Notes under the pieces: model-generated | What the model was told of the DNA's origin: nothing | The model's database searches: none | What the model saw: only the letters and a program-made list of their open reading frames with translations | In this document: piece after piece, positions 8,419 to 17,611 of the stretch | Position numbering within the stretch: the first letter of the stretch is position 1 | Layout of the letters: each line of letters opens with the position of its first letter | Translations under genes and position numbers: made by a program | Assembly: GCA_947505915.1 (NCBI GenBank) | Contig: CANNNH010000006.1 | Coordinates: forward strand, 1-27,019 | Origin: Comamonadaceae bacterium | GTDB lineage: Bacteria; Pseudomonadota; Gammaproteobacteria; Burkholderiales; Burkholderiaceae | Reading direction: 5' to 3' | DNA: 27,019 nucleotides

Positions 8419-9219
8419 ATGACTATGACTTTGTTGGCCATTCTGGCCGCCACCTTGCTGGCCGGGGTGGGCAGCGTTTGGCTGGCGGCCTTGCTGGGTT
8501 TCGGTATTTTGGCGCGTTACACGCAGCACATGCTCAGTCTGGCAGCCGGTGCGCTCTTGGCCACGGCCTTCATGCACCTGTTGCCGGAGGCTTTTGAAAG
8601 CCAGGTCAGTGCAGACCAGCTGTTTCCGACACTGTTGGTCGGCCTGATCTTTTTCTTTTTGCTCGACAAGGCCGAACTCTGGCACCACGGGCATGAACAT
8701 CATCATGGCCATGATCACGCACATGTGCACTCGCATGACCACGCTGACGGCCAAGCGCCTGCGCGTCCCGGTGGCAGCTGGGCTATTTTGACCGGCGACA
8801 GCGTGCATTGTTTTGGCGATGGCGTGTTGATCGCATCGGCCTTCGTGGCCGACATGCGCCTGGGTGTGGTGGCCGCGCTGGCGGTGCTGATGCACGAAGT
8901 GCCTCACCACATGGGCGACCTGGCGGTGCTGCGTCAGGCCAGCGATAACCGGCGCATGGCCCTGGTCAAGGTTTCACTGGCTGGCGGGTTGACCGCCTTG
9001 GGGGGCGTGGTGGGCTTCTTTCTGGTGGCCCAGTTAGAGGCCTACCTGCCGTATTTCCTGGCCATCGCCTCCAGCAGTTTTTTGTACGTGGCGCTGGCCG
9101 ACCTGATTCCTCAGCTGCAAAAAAAGCTCTCTGCCCGCGAGACCCTGGCCCAAATTGTGTGGCTGGCCGTCGGCATGGGTATGGTCACACTGGCCAGCAG
9201 CCTGACGCACAGCCACTGA
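8419..9219 (+). CDS. ZIP family divalent metal transporter
   Basis: This is a 266-residue inner-membrane metal importer, probably for zinc or a related divalent ion. There are about three transmembrane helices (4-25, 34-58, 68-84), a His-rich cytoplasmic-type loop (about 89-112, many HxH repeats), then the metal-site helices: HCFGDG (H130, D134) and HEVPHHMGD (H159, E160, H163). Further helices lie at about 180-205, 207-225 and 245-262. The first motif has Cys where HNxxDG/HNxPEG usually has Asn. The ATG at 8419 begins MTMTLL; an ATG two codons later is an alternative. A GATAAT hexamer at 8384-8389 could be a -10 box just upstream. Zinc against iron or manganese cannot be decided from sequence. 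Confidence 0.92.
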   Translation: MTMTLLAILAATLLAGVGSVWLAALLGFGILARYTQHMLSLAAGALLATAFMHLLPEAFESQVSADQLFPTLLVGLIFFFLLDKAELWHHGHEHHHGHDHAHVHSHDHADGQAPARPGGSWAILTGDSVHCFGDGVLIASAFVADMRLGVVAALAVLMHEVPHHMGDLAVLRQASDNRRMALVKVSLAGGLTALGGVVGFFLVAQLEAYLPYFLAIASSSFLYVALADLIPQLQKKLSARETLAQIVWLAVGMGMVTLASSLTHSH

Positions 9220-9233
9220 GCCGGCGCCGGGGT

Positions 9234-10178
9234 TCAGACACCGGCTGCCAGCAAGGCTGCGCGGGTCGGCAGGCCCTCACTGTCGCCAATCACCTGTACC
9301 GCCTGAGCGCCTATCCAGGCGCCGCGCCGGGTCGCCTCGGGCAGTGACATGCCCTCCAGCAGCGCGCTGATCACCCCCACCGCAAAGCCATCACCTGCGC
9401 CCACGGTGTCCACCACTTCGGCCACGGCAAAGCCGGGTACATGGCCGCTGCCCTCGGCACTGTCAAAGTACGCGCCGTCGCTGCCGAGTTTGACCACCAC
9501 CGCCTTGGCGCCCAGCTGGCGGTAAAAGCGGGCAATGCCTTCGGGCGTACGCTCGCCCGTCAGCAAGTGGCCTTCTTCCAGGCCGGGCAAGACCCAGTCG
9601 GCACGGGCAGCCAGGTCGTTGATGGCTTCGCGCATCTGCGCCGTCGAGGCCCACAGCGAAGGCCGCAGGTTCGGGTCAAAGGACACGCTGCGCCCGGCCG
9701 CCCGCATCAGGTCCATGCTTTTTTGTGTGAGGGCCAGCGTGCTGGCCGACACCGCCGCAAAAACACCGGTGGCGTGCAGGTGCCGTGCGGACAGCAGCCA
9801 GGCTTGGTTGATGTCCTGCGGCCCCATCGTGCTGGCGGCTGAGCCTTGGCGGTGGTATTCAACCGGCGGATCGCCGCCGCCTTGCACCTGGCCTTTGAAC
9901 ATGAAACCGGTTTTTTGCGTGGCGTCGCAGACCACCTGCACGCAGTCCACGCCTTCACCGGCCATGGTGGCCAGCAAATAGCGACCCATCGAGTCCGTGC
10001 CCAGGCGGCTGGCCCAGGCGACTTTCAGCCCGAGTCGTGCCAGGCCGATGGCCACGTTGGTCTCCGCGCCGGCGCTGCGTTTGTAAAAAGAGCTGGCTGC
10101 TTCCAGCGGGCCGGGGCGGTCTGCCACCAGCAGCAGCATGGCCTCGCCGAAAGTAACGACATCAAGCGCTGGGGTCAA
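9234..10178 (-). CDS. kdgK: PfkB-family sugar kinase, probable 2-dehydro-3-deoxygluconokinase
   Basis: This is a 314-residue ribokinase-fold enzyme expected to phosphorylate 2-keto-3-deoxygluconate to KDPG for the Entner-Doudoroff pathway. PfkB features are the N-terminal VVTFGEAMLLLV, the substrate-loop region SAGAETNVAIGLARLG, SFDPNLRPSLW in mid-protein, and the C-terminal DTVGAGDGFAVG with the catalytic base near D263. The start is TTG at 10178, supported by a strong AAGGAGG site eight bases upstream; the next in-frame ATG is inside the first strand. The start overlaps the stop of the GIY-YIG gene as TTGA, implying translational coupling. PfkB specificity is hard to read, so fructokinase or another sugar-acid kinase is possible. 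No KDPG aldolase gene is in the window. Confidence 0.82.
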   Translation of the reverse strand: MTPALDVVTFGEAMLLLVADRPGPLEAASSFYKRSAGAETNVAIGLARLGLKVAWASRLGTDSMGRYLLATMAGEGVDCVQVVCDATQKTGFMFKGQVQGGGDPPVEYHRQGSAASTMGPQDINQAWLLSARHLHATGVFAAVSASTLALTQKSMDLMRAAGRSVSFDPNLRPSLWASTAQMREAINDLAARADWVLPGLEEGHLLTGERTPEGIARFYRQLGAKAVVVKLGSDGAYFDSAEGSGHVPGFAVAEVVDTVGAGDGFAVGVISALLEGMSLPEATRRGAWIGAQAVQVIGDSEGLPTRAALLAAGV

Positions 10179-10498
10179 GGTGCGGCCCTCCTTGCAGATT
10201 GAGAAACAGGCGACAACTGCACGCCGGCCAGTTGTTCATGGGGTTTGAAAAATTGTAATTTTTGTTCACGCCGGATTTGCTTGAGAGCGTACTCAGCGCT
10301 CAGGGCTTCGCCCTTGCTGGGGTAGCAGCGGCAAGCCAGCACCCGGCGCGGCGGATGCGAGCGGGTATAGGCTGCACCCAGGCCCAAGAGATGTTGCACA
10401 AAGCGTTTTTCCACGTCCAGTGCCACCCCGGTGTAGAGCGTGCCGTCTTCGCATTCGAGCAGGTACAAGTGATAAGGCTTCACGAATTGACGGTTCAC
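10175..10498 (-). CDS. GIY-YIG nuclease-domain protein (UPF0213/SLX1-like small type)
   Basis: This is a 107-residue protein made almost entirely of one GIY-YIG domain: YHLYLLECEDGTLYTGV (9-25) forms the two signature strands, with HLY and YTG replacing the name-giving triplets. It is followed by a conserved-looking EKRFVQHLLG helix, AAYTRSHPP, and a helix with Glu (GEALSAEYALKQIRR). This matches the small stand-alone YhbQ/UPF0213 type, whose cellular role is poorly known. The start is GTG at 10498 with a weak ribosome site; a second GTG at 10483 is an alternative. It lies 13 bases after the sulfurtransferase gene, and its stop overlaps the kdgK start. The last ~25 residues are unstructured and basic. 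Confidence 0.85.
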   Translation of the reverse strand: MNRQFVKPYHLYLLECEDGTLYTGVALDVEKRFVQHLLGLGAAYTRSHPPRRVLACRCYPSKGEALSAEYALKQIRREQKLQFFKPHEQLAGVQLSPVSQSARRAAP

Positions 10499-10511
10499 GG
10501 CAGCCGTGTTG

Positions 10512-11372
10512 TCAGCCTTGCGCCACGGGCCGGGCCGGGTCGCTGCACCAGTCGCTCCAGCTGCCGGCGTACAGCGCAGTGCCGCTCAGGCCGGCGATCT
10601 CCATGGCCAGCAGGTTGGGCAGGGCGCTGACGCCGCTGCCGCAGTGATGCACCACGCCGGCTGGGTCGCGCTGGCCCAGCAGGGCTTCAAACTCTGCCTT
10701 GAGTTGCGCGGCCGGCTTGAACTTGCCGTCTGCGCCCAGGTTCTGGCCGAAGGGCCGGTTCAGCGCACCCGGAATATGGCCGGCCACCGGGTCCAGCGGC
10801 TCGACCTCGCCCTTGAAGCGCGGCGTGGCCCGCGCGTCCAGCAGCGTCTGTTCGGGCCGGCCCAGGGCGGCTGCTACAGCGTTGGCGTCCAGCAGCCGGG
10901 CTCGGGCTTCTCTAAGAGCAAAAACCGCGGGAGCGCGGGCTGGCTCCTGGCCGGCCCTCACGGCGCCGCCCGCCGCCTGCCAGGCTTGCAAGCCGCCGTC
11001 GAGCACCGCCACCGCCTCATGGCCGGCCCACTTGAGCATCCACCAGAGCCGGCCGCAGTAGTTGGCGCCGTTGCGGTCATACACCACGGCCTGCATGTTG
11101 TTGGACAAACCCACGCTGGCCAGCCAGAGAGCAAAGCGCTCGCGACTGGGCAGCGGATGTCGCCCGCCGGAGGCTGTTTCGTGCAGGCCGGGTTTGGCGC
11201 TGAGCGCGTGGTCCAGGTGCGCATAGACAGCGCCAGGAATGTGTGCCTGGGCATAGTCGGCTGCGCCGGCATCGGGCTGCATCAGGTTGAAACTGCAGTC
11301 AAACACCAGGCAGTTGGCGGGTGTGGCCAGCAGGGGCGCAAGCTCTTCGGCAGAGATCAGGTGGGTGTGCAT
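10512..11372 (-). CDS. sseA: two-domain sulfurtransferase, 3-mercaptopyruvate type
   Basis: This is a 286-residue tandem rhodanese protein that transfers a sulfane sulfur from 3-mercaptopyruvate (or thiosulfate) to a thiol acceptor. The inactive N-terminal rhodanese domain spans about 5-135 (AHIPGAVYAHLD, VVYDRNGANYCGRLWW, LDGGLQAW). The catalytic domain spans about 160-280 with the substrate-binding RFKGEVEPLDPVAGHIPGA (R185) and the active loop HCGSGVSA (C244). The CGSGV(S/T) loop is the mercaptopyruvate signature, whereas thiosulfate rhodaneses tend to carry CRKGV. The ATG has an AAGG site upstream. It is the third gene of a same-strand run, 46 bases after the EamA transporter. The physiological sulfur acceptor is not evident. 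Confidence 0.9.
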   Translation of the reverse strand: MHTHLISAEELAPLLATPANCLVFDCSFNLMQPDAGAADYAQAHIPGAVYAHLDHALSAKPGLHETASGGRHPLPSRERFALWLASVGLSNNMQAVVYDRNGANYCGRLWWMLKWAGHEAVAVLDGGLQAWQAAGGAVRAGQEPARAPAVFALREARARLLDANAVAAALGRPEQTLLDARATPRFKGEVEPLDPVAGHIPGALNRPFGQNLGADGKFKPAAQLKAEFEALLGQRDPAGVVHHCGSGVSALPNLLAMEIAGLSGTALYAGSWSDWCSDPARPVAQG

Positions 11373-11418
11373 GGTGAGAGCCTTTCGAAAAGTTGGGGTT
11401 TGCAGCGTCGTTGCTTTG

Positions 11419-12306
11419 TTAATGTTCTTCGGCGGGCGGGTTGGGCAGGGCCTGTGTGCGCAGGGCCGTGGCCGCCACGCCGCTGACCACGATCACCAGC
11501 ATGCCCAGCCAGCCTAGGAGCGGGATCTGGTCGCCAAACAGCAGCAGGCTGTACAGCGCTGCAAACACAATACCCGAATACTGCAGGTTCGCCGCCACCA
11601 GTGTGGGCCCCTGGCTGTAGGCCCGCGTCATGCACCACTGGGCCATCGAGGCCAGCACGCCAATCGGCAGTAACCAGACGGCGGCCCCCCAGTTCCATTC
11701 AGACAGCCCGGTGAACATGACGCCGATGCCGCCGCCCAAGGCCGAGCCCAGCGCAAAGTAAAACACCGTGCGTTCTTCGGGCTCGCCCACCCGGCCCAAG
11801 GCTGTGACCTGTATGTAAGCCAGGGCTGCCAGCAGGCCTGACATCAGCCCGATCAGGCCGGCAAACAATTGGTTTTGCTCCAGTGTGGGCCGCAAAATCA
11901 TGACCACGCCGCCAAAGCCGGTCAGCACCGTGAGGATCAGCAGGCCCTGGCGCGGCTGCATCGGCCCGCGGGAGTACAGCAGAGCGCCACCTATCAAAAA
12001 GGCGGCCACCCAGATGCTACTCATGTAGTTGAGCGTCACCGCAGTGGCCAGCGGCAAATAGGCAATCGCGTAAAACCAGGCGACCAGAGAGACCACGCCG
12101 ATCAGGCTGCGCCAGGCCTGCATGCCGGGGAAGCGAGTCCGCAGACCGGAACCTCGCGCCTGCACGATCAGGCCCATGAACACCATGCCGACCAGTCCTC
12201 GGTAGAGCACCAGTTCAAAGGCGTTGAAGTTACTCGATGCCAGTTTGACGCACACGCCCATGGTGGCGAACAGGAAAGAGGCCAGAACCATCCAGAGCGC
12301 TTGCAT
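11419..12306 (-). CDS. DMT superfamily transporter with EamA repeats
   Basis: This is a 295-residue integral membrane protein with about ten transmembrane helices in two homologous EamA halves: the first about 4-135 (start MQALWMVLASFLFATMGVCVKLAS), the second about 150-285 (FAGLIGLMSGLLAALAYIQVTALG, ending LLFGDQIPLLGWLGMLVIVVSG). Such proteins export metabolites or amino acids, and specificity cannot be read from sequence. It starts 22 bases after the Rieske oxygenase stop and is followed 46 bases later by the sulfurtransferase, so the three are likely co-transcribed. The polar C-terminal tail (PAEEH) is short. Confidence 0.9.
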   Translation of the reverse strand: MQALWMVLASFLFATMGVCVKLASSNFNAFELVLYRGLVGMVFMGLIVQARGSGLRTRFPGMQAWRSLIGVVSLVAWFYAIAYLPLATAVTLNYMSSIWVAAFLIGGALLYSRGPMQPRQGLLILTVLTGFGGVVMILRPTLEQNQLFAGLIGLMSGLLAALAYIQVTALGRVGEPEERTVFYFALGSALGGGIGVMFTGLSEWNWGAAVWLLPIGVLASMAQWCMTRAYSQGPTLVAANLQYSGIVFAALYSLLLFGDQIPLLGWLGMLVIVVSGVAATALRTQALPNPPAEEH

Positions 12307-12328
12307 GAGCTGTGTCCTGACGCGTCGC

Positions 12329-13522
12329 TCAGATCATCTGGGTGGTTTTGCTGGCACCCATTTCGCGGCGGTACCACTCGTGAAAGTGCTGCATGCCGTC
12401 TTCCATCGGGCTTTGGTAAGGGCCGAACTCGTTGTCACCGCGCTGCATCAAGGCGAGGCGGCCGGCGTCCATGCGCAGGGCAATTTCGTCGTCCTCGACG
12501 CAGGTCTCCATGTAGGCGGCTTGCTGCGCCTCGATAAATTCGCGCTCGAAGGCGCAGATTTCCTCCGGGTAGAAAAACTCCACCACGTTCAAGGTTTTGT
12601 CCGGTCCCTGCGGGTGCAGCGTGCTGACCACCAGCGCATGCGGATACCACTCGATCATCACGTTCGGGTAGTAAGTCAGCCAGATGGCGCCGTACTTGGG
12701 TGCCGCTCCCTTGCGGTATTGCAGCACCACGTCGTGCCACTTTTTGTAGACATCCGTGCCGGGCTTGCCCAGCTTGTCGGACACGCCGACCGTCTGCACC
12801 GAGTAATTTTTGCTCAGTTCCCAGCGCAAATCGTCGGTGGTGACAAAGCCGCCCAAGCCCGGGTGGTAAGGGCCCACGTGGTAGTCCTCCAGGTAGACCT
12901 CGATGAAGGTTTTCCAGTTGTAGTTGCATTCGTGCAGATGCACTTTGTCGAGCTGGTAGCCGCTGAAGTTGAGGTCCTGCATCGAGCCCAGGCCGGCCAT
13001 TTCGGCGGCCATGTTGTGCCCGTTGTCTTCAAATACCAGGCCGTTCCAGGTGGTGGTTTTGTAGCGGTTCAAGTTCAAACAAGGGTCGATCTCGAAGTGC
13101 GGCGCGCCAATCAGTTCACCGGCGATGTTGTAAGTCCAGCGGTGCAGCGGACAGACGATGTTGCTGTCGGCCCGGTCGCCCAGCGAACCGCGGCCTTGCA
13201 GCAAAAGGGCCTGCCGGTGCCGGCACACGTTGGAGATCAGCTCGATCCCCGAGGCATTGCGCACCAGCGCCCGGCCCTGGCCTTCGTGGGGCAGCGTGTA
13301 ATAGTCGCCCAGCTTGGGCACCGCCAGCTCATGGCCCAGGTAGCGCGGGCCTTTGGCAAACAGCTTTTGTTGCTCGCGGGCGTACAGACCGGGGTCAAAA
13401 TAGCTGGAGATGGGCAGCTGGCTGGTCGCCTGCAAGAGTCGAAGGCTTAAATCAGACATGCGCTTGTGAAACTGTTGGTCGGGCAGGGCGAGATTGGCAG
13501 CCCCCTTAAACTGGTTTTTCAT
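12329..13522 (-). CDS. Rieske nonheme iron oxygenase, alpha-subunit type
   Basis: This is a ring-hydroxylating or demethylating-type oxygenase component of about 397 residues. The Rieske [2Fe-2S] ligands are C100-R-H102 and C124-PL-H127, in CRHR and CPLHRW. The mononuclear iron site follows [19 protein letters not shown], with H215 and H220; the third, acidic ligand should lie near the C-terminal EDDE. The ATG at 13522 has AGGGG at a usable distance. A second ATG at 13459 ([10 protein letters not shown]) may be the homologous start but has no ribosome site. The frame stays open to 13621, but that part looks non-coding. No reductase or ferredoxin partner is in the window, so electrons must come from elsewhere. 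The arrangement is nearest to choline/carnitine-monooxygenase-like alpha subunits; the substrate is unknown. Confidence 0.88.
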   Translation of the reverse strand: MKNQFKGAANLALPDQQFHKRMSDLSLRLLQATSQLPISSYFDPGLYAREQQKLFAKGPRYLGHELAVPKLGDYYTLPHEGQGRALVRNASGIELISNVCRHRQALLLQGRGSLGDRADSNIVCPLHRWTYNIAGELIGAPHFEIDPCLNLNRYKTTTWNGLVFEDNGHNMAAEMAGLGSMQDLNFSGYQLDKVHLHECNYNWKTFIEVYLEDYHVGPYHPGLGGFVTTDDLRWELSKNYSVQTVGVSDKLGKPGTDVYKKWHDVVLQYRKGAAPKYGAIWLTYYPNVMIEWYPHALVVSTLHPQGPDKTLNVVEFFYPEEICAFEREFIEAQQAAYMETCVEDDEIALRMDAGRLALMQRGDNEFGPYQSPMEDGMQHFHEWYRREMGASKTTQMI

Positions 13523-13619
13523 TGTACCTACCGCCCCTTGCCGCCCGGGGTCTGACGGCCCTGGAAGCCGGCTCGCACAGCAAGCCTCTAAAATCGTCTG
13601 CACACTGATACAACAAGCC

Positions 13620-13859
13620 ATGAGAAAAACAAACGCTGCCCCCCTCTCGACCGAGCCCGCCGATTACGAGGCTGCTTTGCAAGAGCTTGAAAAACTGGTC
13701 CTGGAGCTCGAAGGCGGTCAAATGCCCCTGGATCAGTTGCTGGCCGGTTACCAGCGCGGCGCCCAGTTGCTGGCCTATTGCCGCGACAAGCTGGCAGCCG
13801 TGGAGCAGCAAATCAAGGTGCTCGATGGCGGCGAACTCAAACCCTGGGCACAGGAATAA
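13620..13859 (+). CDS. xseB: exodeoxyribonuclease VII small subunit
   Basis: This 79-residue subunit pairs with XseA to degrade single-stranded DNA. The coiled-coil helical hairpin is typical: [32 protein letters not shown], then a helix ending [12 protein letters not shown]. The frame is open upstream to 13494, but the ATG at 13620 gives the family length and leaves 97 bases to the divergent oxygenase start. A TAAAAT -10-like hexamer at 13589-13594 fits a promoter for this operon, with a leader of about 20 bases and a poor -35. No strong ribosome site is visible. The stop is four bases before the ispA start, suggesting translational coupling. xseA is not in the window. Confidence 0.93.
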   Translation: MRKTNAAPLSTEPADYEAALQELEKLVLELEGGQMPLDQLLAGYQRGAQLLAYCRDKLAAVEQQIKVLDGGELKPWAQE

Positions 13860-13863
13860 AGCT

Positions 13864-14799
13864 TTGAATTCATTGAACTCCCCCAAGACGCTCAGCGGCG
13901 CTTCCTTTGACTTGCCCGGCTGGAGCGCGCTTCAGCTCGAACGGGTCGAGACAGCCTTGCAAAACGGGGTGGCCTGCCCGCAAACCTGTCCGACCCCGGC
14001 CGGCTTGGGTGAAGCCATGCGCTACGCCGTGCTGGACGGGGGTAAACGCTTGCGTCCCCTGCTGGTACTGGCCGCCTGTGAGGCCGTGGCCGGCAACCAC
14101 CAGGCCGCTTTGCGGGCTGCTTGCGCGGTTGAGCTGATTCACGCTTACTCGCTGGTGCATGACGACATGCCTTGCATGGACAACGATGTGCTGCGCCGCG
14201 GCAAGCCCACGGTGCATGTGCGCTTTGGTCAGGCACAGGCGTTGCTGGCCGGCGATGCGCTGCAGGCGCTGGCCTTTGAGCTGCTGACCCCTGACGACAG
14301 CACCATGCCCGCCGGCATGCAGGCGCTGCTGTGCCGCATGCTGGCGCAAGCCGCCGGCTTTCAGGGTATGGCGGGCGGGCAGGCGATTGACCTGGCCAGT
14401 GTCGGCCAGCCCATCAGCGCTGCGCAGTTGCATGAAATGCACAAGCTCAAGACCGGTGCACTGTTGCAAGCCAGCGTCATGATGGGCGCAGCCTGCGGCA
14501 GGCCTACCGTTTCAGCGCAACGTGCCCTGAGCGACTATGGCGCCACCCTGGGGCTGGCCTTTCAGGTGGTCGATGATGTGCTGGACGTGGTGGCCGACTC
14601 CGGCACGCTGGGCAAGACGGCCGGCAAAGACGCCGCCCAGGACAAGCCGACCTTTGTCTCCCTGATGGGGCTGCAGGCTTCTAAAAAATACGCGCAGGAA
14701 TTGCTTTCGCAAGCCCACTCCAGCCTGCGGGCCGCGGACTTGGAGAATACGGCAGCCTTGCGGGCGCTGGCCGACATGCTTGTCAATCGCGGTTTCTGA
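13864..14799 (+). CDS. ispA: farnesyl diphosphate synthase (short-chain polyprenyl synthase)
   Basis: This 311-residue cytosolic enzyme condenses dimethylallyl and geranyl diphosphate with isopentenyl diphosphate to make farnesyl diphosphate. The first Asp-rich motif is [10 protein letters not shown] (D100, D101, D105), the second is VVDDVLD (D237, D238, D241). GGKRLRP (diphosphate binding) and [14 protein letters not shown] are in the expected places. I chose TTG at 13864 as the start: AGGA lies seven bases upstream within the xseB end, and the first ATG (14017) would delete the conserved N-terminal helices. A TTG at 13873 is an alternative. It is in a tight xseB-ispA-dxs-folE2 run. Confidence 0.94.
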   Translation: MNSLNSPKTLSGASFDLPGWSALQLERVETALQNGVACPQTCPTPAGLGEAMRYAVLDGGKRLRPLLVLAACEAVAGNHQAALRAACAVELIHAYSLVHDDMPCMDNDVLRRGKPTVHVRFGQAQALLAGDALQALAFELLTPDDSTMPAGMQALLCRMLAQAAGFQGMAGGQAIDLASVGQPISAAQLHEMHKLKTGALLQASVMMGAACGRPTVSAQRALSDYGATLGLAFQVVDDVLDVVADSGTLGKTAGKDAAQDKPTFVSLMGLQASKKYAQELLSQAHSSLRAADLENTAALRALADMLVNRGF

Positions 14800-14810
14800 G
14801 GAACACCCGG

Positions 14811-16703
14811 ATGTACCCATTGCTAGAAACCATCAACAGCCCGGCCGACTTGCGCCTGGTGCCGCGCAACCAGCTCCAACGCGTGGCCGACGAACTGCGC
14901 GCTTACCTGCTGGAGAGCGTATCGCGCACCGGCGGACATCTGAGCTCCAACCTGGGCACAGTGGAGCTCACGGTGGCGCTGCATTATGTTTTCAACACCC
15001 CCGAAGACCGCCTGGTCTGGGACGTGGGCCACCAGACCTACCCGCACAAAATCCTCACCGGCCGGCGTGACCGCATGCATTCCTTGCGTCAATTGGATGG
15101 TCTTTCAGGCTTTCCGCGGCGCAGCGAAAGCCAGTACGACACCTTTGGCACGGCGCATTCGTCCACCTCGATTTCAGCTGCTTTGGGTATGGCCATGGCC
15201 GCCAAGCAAAAGGGCGAGGACCGCCACGCGGTGGCCATCATCGGTGACGGCGCCATGAGCGCCGGCATGGCTTTCGAGGCGCTGAACAACGCCGGCGTTT
15301 GCGATTGCAATCTGCTGGTCATCCTGAACGACAACGACATGAGCATCAGCCCGCCTGTGGGCGCGCTGAACCGCTATCTGGCGCAACTCATGAGCGGGCA
15401 GTTCTACGCCGCCGCCAAGAACGTCGGCAAGCAGGTGCTCAAGGGCGCGCCACCGCTGTTTGAGCTGGCCAAGCGCCTGGAGTCGCATGCCAAGAGCATG
15501 GTGGTGCCGGCCACTTTGTTTGAGAATTTCGGATTCAACTACATCGGCCCCATTGACGGCCACGACCTCGAATCGCTGGTCCCCACGCTGGAAAACATCC
15601 GTCAGCTCAAGGGCCCGCAGTTCCTGCACGTGGTGACCAAAAAAGGTCAGGGCTACAAGCTCGCCGAGGCCGACCCGGTGGCCTACCACGGCCCCGGTAA
15701 GTTTGATCCGGCCATAGGGCTGCAAAAATCCGCCCTACCTGCCAAGCAGACCTTCACGCAGGTCTTCGGCCGCTGGCTGTGCGACATGGCCGAGCAGGAC
15801 CCGCGCCTGGTGGGCATCACGCCTGCCATGCGCGAAGGCTCGGGCATGGTCGAGTTTCACCAGCGTTTCCCGGGCCGCTACTACGACGTCGGCATTGCTG
15901 AGCAACACGCGGTGACCTTTGCCGCCGGCATGGCCTGTGAAGGCCTCAAACCGGTGGTGGCGATTTACTCGACCTTCTTGCAGCGTGGCTATGACCAGCT
16001 GATTCACGACGTCGCCCTGCAAAACCTGCCCGTGGTGTTTGCCCTGGACCGCGCCGGCCTGGTCGGCGCCGATGGTGCCACGCACGCCGGTGCTTATGAC
16101 ATTGCTTTTTTGCGTTGCATCCCGAACATGAGCATCGCCTGCCCGGCCGATGAGAACGAGTGCCGCAAGTTACTGACAACGGCATTTGAGCAAAACCACC
16201 CGGTGGCTGTGCGCTACCCGCGCGGCGCCGGTGCCGGCGTGGCGACCGAGCCGGGGCTGCAAGCGCTGCCTTTTGCCCGCGGTGAAGTGCGCCGTCAAGG
16301 TGCCGGCCTGGCCATCCTGGCCTTTGGCACTTTGCTCTACCCGGCCCTGGCAGCCGCTGAAAAACTCGGCGCTACGGTCGTCAATATGCGCTGGGCCAAA
16401 CCCCTGGACACGGCCTTGCTGCTTGAAGTGGCGGCCACACACCAAGCCCTGGTCACGGTAGAAGACGCCTGCCTGATGGGCGGCGCCGGCAGTGCCGTGA
16501 GCGAAGCCTTGCTGCAAGCCGGGATCCACAAGCCCTTGCTGCAACTGGGACTCAAGGATGAATTCACCGAGCACGGTGATGTGGCTGCGCTGATGGCCCT
16601 GCAAGGGCTGGATGCAGCCGGCATAGAAGCCACGGTGATGGCCCGTTTTGCAGCTTATTTGCCTGAGCGGGCCGCCAAAGTGGTTCTGAAGTCGGTCGCA
16701 TGA
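14811..16703 (+). CDS. dxs: 1-deoxy-D-xylulose-5-phosphate synthase
   Basis: This 630-residue thiamine-diphosphate enzyme joins pyruvate and glyceraldehyde 3-phosphate in the first step of the MEP isoprenoid pathway. Features in order: [30 protein letters not shown], the ThDP/Mg motif [15 protein letters not shown]...[20 protein letters not shown], and in the pyrimidine-binding half [17 protein letters not shown] with the catalytic Glu, [18 protein letters not shown], then the C-terminal domain. Length is normal. GAGGA precedes the ATG, 11 bases after ispA; the stop overlaps the folE2 start by four bases (ATGA). Dxs and IspA side by side mark this as an isoprenoid operon. Confidence 0.97.
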   Translation: MYPLLETINSPADLRLVPRNQLQRVADELRAYLLESVSRTGGHLSSNLGTVELTVALHYVFNTPEDRLVWDVGHQTYPHKILTGRRDRMHSLRQLDGLSGFPRRSESQYDTFGTAHSSTSISAALGMAMAAKQKGEDRHAVAIIGDGAMSAGMAFEALNNAGVCDCNLLVILNDNDMSISPPVGALNRYLAQLMSGQFYAAAKNVGKQVLKGAPPLFELAKRLESHAKSMVVPATLFENFGFNYIGPIDGHDLESLVPTLENIRQLKGPQFLHVVTKKGQGYKLAEADPVAYHGPGKFDPAIGLQKSALPAKQTFTQVFGRWLCDMAEQDPRLVGITPAMREGSGMVEFHQRFPGRYYDVGIAEQHAVTFAAGMACEGLKPVVAIYSTFLQRGYDQLIHDVALQNLPVVFALDRAGLVGADGATHAGAYDIAFLRCIPNMSIACPADENECRKLLTTAFEQNHPVAVRYPRGAGAGVATEPGLQALPFARGEVRRQGAGLAILAFGTLLYPALAAAEKLGATVVNMRWAKPLDTALLLEVAATHQALVTVEDACLMGGAGSAVSEALLQAGIHKPLLQLGLKDEFTEHGDVAALMALQGLDAAGIEATVMARFAAYLPERAAKVVLKSVA

Positions 16704-17536
16704 AGCTTGACCTCAACAACGGCCTGACGCTGGCAAACAGCTTGACGGCCATGCCCGATGTGCAGGCCAGAGCGGATGTGCGCGACATGCCGATCCAGCG
16801 CGTGGGCATCAAGTCACTGCGCTACCCGCTGAGCGTGATGGTCGCCGGCAAGCTGCAAGCTACGGTGGGCCACTGGACGCTGGACGTGGCGCTCAGCGCC
16901 CAGAAAAAGGGCGCCCACATGTCGCGCCTGATCGCCTGGCTTGAGTCCCTGGAAGTCAGGGGCGTTCCCCTCACTGCACCCTTGTTGAGTGCCGAAATCA
17001 AAGCCATGTTGACGCTTTTAGAAGCCGAGGACGGACGCATCGAGGTGAGCTTTCCGTTTTTTGTGCGCAAAGCCGCGCCGGTGTCGGGCTTGCAAAGCCT
17101 GATGGAGTACGACGGCCAATGGATCGCCGAGCACCGTGCCGGCCAGACCCGTTTGAGCTTGCAAGCTGTGGTCCCTGTCAAGTCGCTGTGCCCCTGCTCC
17201 AAAGAGGTCTCAGACAATGGCGCGCACAACCAACGCTCATTCATCAGCATGCGTGTTGAACTGCGAGACCCGGCTTTGCCCATGGACTTGAGCGAGCTGG
17301 TGCGCGTGGCCGAAAACAATGCCTCCAGCGAGCTCTGGGGCCTGCTCAAACGGGCGGACGAAAAATGGGTCACAGAGCATGCGTATGCCAACCCCAAATT
17401 TGTAGAAGACCTGATTCGCGATGTGGCCGTGGCGCTCGAGGCCGACACCCGCATCGGCAGCTACCGGGTTGAGGTGGTCAACCAAGAATCGATTCATGCG
17501 CATGACGCCTACGCCCTGATTGAGCGTCAGCGCTAG
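16700..17536 (+). CDS. folE2: GTP cyclohydrolase FolE2 (type IB)
   Basis: This 278-residue enzyme converts GTP to 7,8-dihydroneopterin triphosphate, the first step of folate synthesis. It belongs to the FolE2 family, which can use metals other than zinc. The metal/catalytic loop [19 protein letters not shown] carries C164 and C166 and the downstream His. The N-terminal [13 protein letters not shown] and C-terminal [11 protein letters not shown] blocks are family-typical. It overlaps dxs by four bases and is the last gene of the run, closed by a strong terminator. No zinc-responsive site is visible, and expression probably follows dxs. Confidence 0.95.
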   Translation: MKLDLNNGLTLANSLTAMPDVQARADVRDMPIQRVGIKSLRYPLSVMVAGKLQATVGHWTLDVALSAQKKGAHMSRLIAWLESLEVRGVPLTAPLLSAEIKAMLTLLEAEDGRIEVSFPFFVRKAAPVSGLQSLMEYDGQWIAEHRAGQTRLSLQAVVPVKSLCPCSKEVSDNGAHNQRSFISMRVELRDPALPMDLSELVRVAENNASSELWGLLKRADEKWVTEHAYANPKFVEDLIRDVAVALEADTRIGSYRVEVVNQESIHAHDAYALIERQR

Positions 17537-17575
17537 GCTGCAAAGACCAAGCCGGTCAATTTGCAGCCCTTTTTT
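17536..17575 (+). terminator. strong rho-independent terminator after folE2
   Basis: A 9-bp perfect outer stem GGCTGCAAA (17536-17544) / TTTGCAGCC (17560-17568) encloses a second small stem GACC / GGTC and is followed by C and six T residues. It begins on the last base of the folE2 stop codon. It should end the xseB-ispA-dxs-folE2 transcript. Its T run is also the first half of the direct repeat upstream of dctP. Confidence 0.9.
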
Positions 17576-17611
17576 CAGGGGTAAACACCGGTTTTTTCAC
17601 GGGTAAGCACC
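17570..17611 (+). repeat. 20-bp direct repeat with 22-bp period upstream of dctP
   Basis: Two copies of TTTTTTCA(G/C)GGGTAA(A/G)CACC lie at 17570-17589 and 17592-17611, identical at 18 of 20 positions. The 22-base spacing equals about two helical turns, so a protein dimer could bind both on one DNA face. The second copy ends immediately before the -35 region of the proposed dctP promoter. A role as activator or repressor sites for dctP is inferred from position only. Confidence 0.7.

Noticed and set aside
13494..13619. Extension of xseB upstream to 13494
   Set aside because: It would give a subunit about 40 residues too long and overlap the divergent gene start; the ATG at 13620 gives normal length.
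13523..13621. Extension of the Rieske oxygenase N-terminus to 13621
   Set aside because: These codons cover the xseB promoter region, are Cys-rich and unlike the family, and have no ribosome site.
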